Source of the DNA: Salinispirillum sp. LH 10-3-1
GTDB lineage: Bacteria; Pseudomonadota; Gammaproteobacteria; Pseudomonadales; Natronospirillaceae
DNA length: 64,000 bases
Direction: 5' to 3'
Assembly: GCF_030643825.1 (NCBI RefSeq)
Contig: NZ_CP101717.1
Location: 1,984,001-2,048,000, forward strand
Shown here in pieces: positions 61,214-64,000 of the stretch. The notes below the pieces were generated by a model. It was given only the letters and a program-made list of their open reading frames with translations. It was not told where the DNA came from and did not search any database. How positions within the stretch are numbered: the first letter of the stretch is position 1; each line of letters starts with the position of its first letter. The translations under genes and the position numbers were made by a program.

Positions 61214-63769
61214 TTAATTACCTGTTTTTTCCCATACGCGGATAGTTCGGTTTCGGGGGAAGGTCTGCCCCGACGTTGTAGCAGAGGTTCGTGCGTTCGG
61301 GCTATTAGAAGAATTAAAATCTACAACCGGATAATACGCATAACGAGTACCTGACTGGCTAAGACCATCATTACTAATGCGAGTTGTAGCAGAAAACACT
61401 CCCAGACGGTTTGCGTTAGAGGTCGGACGCTGAGTGATTTGGTAAAGCTGCCCTGTAAGCAGCTGCATCTGGTCAGCTTGAATCCCACTACCAAACGCCG
61501 ACGCCTCGCCGCCTTCCGTCCGAAAGAATATACCCTCGGTGTCGAATCGCCGTGTCCATGTCCCGCCAAACAAACTAGAAGGGGCCGACATACCGGGGAA
61601 CTGGACATAGACGAAACCGATTTTCACGACAGCCAACAACGCGGCTTGCCTTACCCTTTGTGCTGTCCATGCGCGGCGAGCGGTTGAGGTGCCTGCCTCG
61701 GCCTCGGTTGCAGATACTGTGGATGCCATCCACTCACGGCTGTTGCTCAAGCGAGCATCATTACCTTCCGTTACTGTGTTTGCTCCACTACCAAACGGGA
61801 TGCGCGCGGCAGGCAACGTGCCTGAAGCTAAATTGGTGGCGTTTAGACCTACGAGCCCGGAGCCGTCGCCTGAAAAAGATCCGCCTAGAAGTTTAAGCCC
61901 TAATCCGTTACCTCCCGTAAAGGGGGCAACGTTAAGCACATCTGCAGCCTCAACCAGCTTAACATCAGATAAATGTGTTGAGTCCCCTCTAAAGTAAATA
62001 CTGTTGTACTCTTGGTGTAGACTGCGCGTAAAGCTGAGTGCGATGTACTGCACACCAGCGTGAGTCAACGTAACTAGCGACACACCATCCACTTGCGTCT
62101 GTAGACAAACTACAGACGCCCCCGGAAGACTCGACCCCCCAGTACCGGCGGATACCAAAAAAAGTCCGGTAGCATTATGGCCACTAGCTCCACGGGAACC
62201 GGTAATCATGCCAGCAGTTTTGCCGGTCTGCCCTGCTCTACACAACAGCACATAATGAGTTGCACCATCAGACCCGCGTGAACCCAAGAGTTTGGTTACC
62301 GCACTGTCGTGATGACTCGCTAGACTAATATCTAACCCCGGTTGCCAGTACCGACCATCGTGATCACCGCTAGAACGGTGGTCGTTCATCGCCTTCGCTT
62401 GTAAAACCGTAGTGGTAGACGACGATGACCGGCTGGCAGTGGTAGCTGGATTCTTCTCAGCACCCGCTTCAATACCATCTAACTTAGCTTTTGCCGCAGA
62501 ACCGTTCCACCAGGCTACTATCGCTTGGCGTACTCTTTGAGCAGTCCATTTACGGTTTGTTGTGGCTGCACCCGTTTCTGCTTCCGCTTGAGATACCGTG
62601 CTTGCCGTCCATTCGCGACTATTCGAAAGACGGGAGTCTGTGTTTAATGGGTAACGACCGTCATGATCGTCACTGTCAATGTGCTCCTTCATACCGCGAG
62701 CGAGGAAAAGATCTACGTTATTCGTTTTGTCGCGGTCGGCGGTCGCTGGGCGTTGGCGTCCTACGCGCTTCCAGTTCGCGGTATCCACTTGATACACGAT
62801 CTCGTCGCCGCTATCGAACTCAATCCCGTACAAGAATCCGTCGCCATTTACCGTATAAAACCCATCAATCGGTTGGCCCATGTTCAACGGGACCGGCGGG
62901 TTGCCGTCTGTTACGTCCCATACGCCCATGTACTTGAATGCGGTTGACGCTATGGCCGCGAAGTCTTCCGCCTCGTTACGGAACTCTTGGGCCTGGTTAC
63001 GGAAAGCCTGAGCTTCGTTGCGCTTCTGCGTACTGACATCACGCGCCGCTTCCGACGCACCTTGTGCCGAAACCGATGCATCGCGCGCATCTTCCGCCCC
63101 AGTGCGTGCGGTTTCTGCGTCCTCTCGGTTTGTTACTGTGACATCTCGCGCCGTCAGCGTTGTGTCACGCGCAGTGAGAGTCGTATCACGCGCAGATTCC
63201 GTTGCCAGCCGAGCGGCGACCGCTTGATCGCGGCTCAGTCCGGCTTGTGTTTCGGCACTTTGAGCAGCATCGCGCGCGGCTTCCGAATCCGTAGCCCGGA
63301 GATCCGAAATATTCCGTGCATTTTCAGACGCCAACCGGGACTGTTCCGAAGCCGTGGCTGAGTTAGCCGAGTTCGTTGCAGACAACCCCGACTGATCACG
63401 CGCTTGCTCGGATAGGTTCTGCGCTTGCTCTGCTGCTGCGCGGTGTGAACCGGCTTGCTGGTTTAGGTCTGCTGTTTCGTCGCGCAGCAAATGAACGTTG
63501 CTCTGGCGGTCTATAACGTCAGTTTGGCGGTCAGCCACATCGCTTTGTCGATCAATCACATCCGCTTGGCGGGTCGCAACGTCTTGGCGCTTCACTTCGG
63601 TGTTGTTTTCAGCTTGTTCGGCCGCTACGGCTGCAATTTCGGCGCGCTGAGCCAGTGCAGCAGTTGCGCCCGGATCTGCAAATAAAGTGACCTCAATAAC
63701 CTGATCACCCTGCATCACCACTTCAACTTGCTGATAATTGATCTCGGCGTTAATAACAGTGTTGGCCAT
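61214..63769 (-). CDS. Tail fibre protein with coiled-coil stalk and duplicated module
   Basis: An 851-residue fibre. A short N-terminal attachment part (about 1-40) precedes a long alanine- and Q/R/D/S-rich coiled coil (about 40-275) with repeats such as RQADVIDRQSDVADRQTDV and ARDTTLTARDTTLTARD. An Fn3/lectin-like middle follows. The module RLSNSREWTAST...WTAQRVRQA occurs twice (about 380-420 and 675-720). The C-terminal tip (about 730-851, VQFPGMSAPSSLFGGTWTRR) resembles collar/receptor-binding tips. It should bind the host surface. Confidence 0.88.
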   Translation of the reverse strand: MANTVINAEINYQQVEVVMQGDQVIEVTLFADPGATAALAQRAEIAAVAAEQAENNTEVKRQDVATRQADVIDRQSDVADRQTDVIDRQSNVHLLRDETADLNQQAGSHRAAAEQAQNLSEQARDQSGLSATNSANSATASEQSRLASENARNISDLRATDSEAARDAAQSAETQAGLSRDQAVAARLATESARDTTLTARDTTLTARDVTVTNREDAETARTGAEDARDASVSAQGASEAARDVSTQKRNEAQAFRNQAQEFRNEAEDFAAIASTAFKYMGVWDVTDGNPPVPLNMGQPIDGFYTVNGDGFLYGIEFDSGDEIVYQVDTANWKRVGRQRPATADRDKTNNVDLFLARGMKEHIDSDDHDGRYPLNTDSRLSNSREWTASTVSQAEAETGAATTNRKWTAQRVRQAIVAWWNGSAAKAKLDGIEAGAEKNPATTASRSSSSTTTVLQAKAMNDHRSSGDHDGRYWQPGLDISLASHHDSAVTKLLGSRGSDGATHYVLLCRAGQTGKTAGMITGSRGASGHNATGLFLVSAGTGGSSLPGASVVCLQTQVDGVSLVTLTHAGVQYIALSFTRSLHQEYNSIYFRGDSTHLSDVKLVEAADVLNVAPFTGGNGLGLKLLGGSFSGDGSGLVGLNATNLASGTLPAARIPFGSGANTVTEGNDARLSNSREWMASTVSATEAEAGTSTARRAWTAQRVRQAALLAVVKIGFVYVQFPGMSAPSSLFGGTWTRRFDTEGIFFRTEGGEASAFGSGIQADQMQLLTGQLYQITQRPTSNANRLGVFSATTRISNDGLSQSGTRYAYYPVVDFNSSNSPNARTSATTSGQTFPRNRTIRVWEKTGN

Positions 63770-63772
63770 TGA

Positions 63773-64000
63773 TCAAAGCTCCCGTGTGCGAGTAATGTCA
63801 GCGTCTACCCGAACACGGCCACGCATTAATGTAGTGATAGTCAATGGATCGGTTACGAGCTGAATGTCATACCAGTATCGAATCGGCTCCAATACCTCCG
63901 TTTGAGCAGCATTGAGAGTGATGTAACCAATTCCATTTTCAGCGTCACTGCCAGACTGAGGAAAACTTGCCTGCAGTTGTGCGGAGTCATCAATTTGGCT
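63773..64000 (-). CDS. 3' end of a phage tail protein (partial)
   Basis: An open minus-strand frame of 75 codons enters from the right edge and stops with TGA at 63773-63775. It reads ...GYITLNAAQTEVLEPIRYWY, then DIQLVTDPLTITTLMRGRVR and ends DITRTREL. Small proteins with this beta-strand pattern often precede fibre genes. Its stop lies 3 bases before the fibre ATG, so it is in the same operon. Family uncertain because the N-terminus is missing. Confidence 0.75.
   Translation of the reverse strand, partial: SQIDDSAQLQASFPQSGSDAENGIGYITLNAAQTEVLEPIRYWYDIQLVTDPLTITTLMRGRVRVDADITRTREL

Larger units (their letters stand above)
40970..64000. mobile_element. Prophage, left part (continues beyond window)
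   Basis: The tRNA-Ala remnant marks the boundary. Three plus-strand accessory genes lie next to it, followed by a minus-strand series of virion genes, most of them overlapping by ATGA: tail and fibre proteins at 56.5-64 kb, ejection proteins at 42.9-56.3 kb. No capsid, terminase, integrase or repressor gene is in view; they should lie to the right. The ejection block and absence of a tape-measure gene suggest a podovirus-type virion (inference). Confidence 0.88.

Noticed and set aside
61439-63685. Many plus-strand frames across the tail fibre gene
   Set aside because: They are shadows produced by the repetitive alanine/arginine/serine codons of the fibre stalk.
61214-63769. CRISPR-like short repeats in the fibre region
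   Set aside because: The repeats are in frame, vary in spacing, and encode the coiled-coil stalk; no repeat-spacer structure exists.

Overview
The window is a gammaproteobacterial chromosome segment of about 41 kb, followed by the left part of an integrated prophage of about 23 kb that runs off the right edge. The gene set (imuA-imuB-dnaE2, ynjBCD-ynjF, mdlA/mdlB-type exporters, rlmA, rlmJ, a FliK-like/FlhX-like pair, a CysI-type reductase with DUF934) fits a marine Oceanospirillales-like bacterium such as Saccharospirillum or Reinekea. That assignment is inferred from gene content only.

Chromosomal part (1-40969). 1-3080: end of an unknown gene, DUF2970 and a small membrane peptide, then a sulfite/nitrite reductase hemoprotein coupled to DUF934. 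3162-7021: a Kef-type K+/H+ antiporter and a convergent amylosucrase. 7124-12525: an SOS mutagenesis cassette, imuA-imuB-dnaE2, behind a sigma70-like promoter with two adjacent LexA-type boxes. 12586-18177: a DUF3833 lipoprotein, RlmA, a GNAT protein and a heterodimeric ABC exporter. 18312-28056 (minus strand): a chemoreceptor, the ynjBCD-ynjF operon joined by short overlaps, a flavin-reductase-like protein and a large cyanophycinase-like lipoprotein. 28490-40749: FumC, a DHH phosphoesterase, RlmJ, a lipoprotein, an EAL phosphodiesterase, the FliK-like/FlhX-like pair, BioA, a HAD phosphatase and an SLC13/TrkA-C transporter. GTAG-headed palindromic REP/REPIN elements lie in several gaps, and one forms the 3' end of the amylosucrase gene.

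Prophage part (40970-64000+). The boundary is a 45-nt remnant of tRNA-Ala(GGC), cut at the anticodon loop and still followed by the tRNA's terminator. The intact tRNA and the integrase should lie beyond the right edge. Next to the boundary are three plus-strand accessory genes. Everything else is a minus-strand virion operon: tail/fibre genes (63.9 to 56.5 kb), a terminator, then a block whose order and sizes match the T7 ejection proteins gp13-14-15-16. In the gp16 position is one 2877-residue protein with recognisable ParB/DdrB-like, pyrophosphatase-like, RadC/JAB, MuF-C-like and zincin (HELVGH) segments. It is a polyvalent protein that would be delivered into the next host with the phage DNA.

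Between the gp15-like and giant genes is a gap of about 940 bp. It holds two small membrane-protein genes (58 and 41 codons, both with good Shine-Dalgarno sites), three copies of a TYCGCCTATATCT motif and several terminator hairpins. This gap and the giant protein are the most novel-looking parts of the window.
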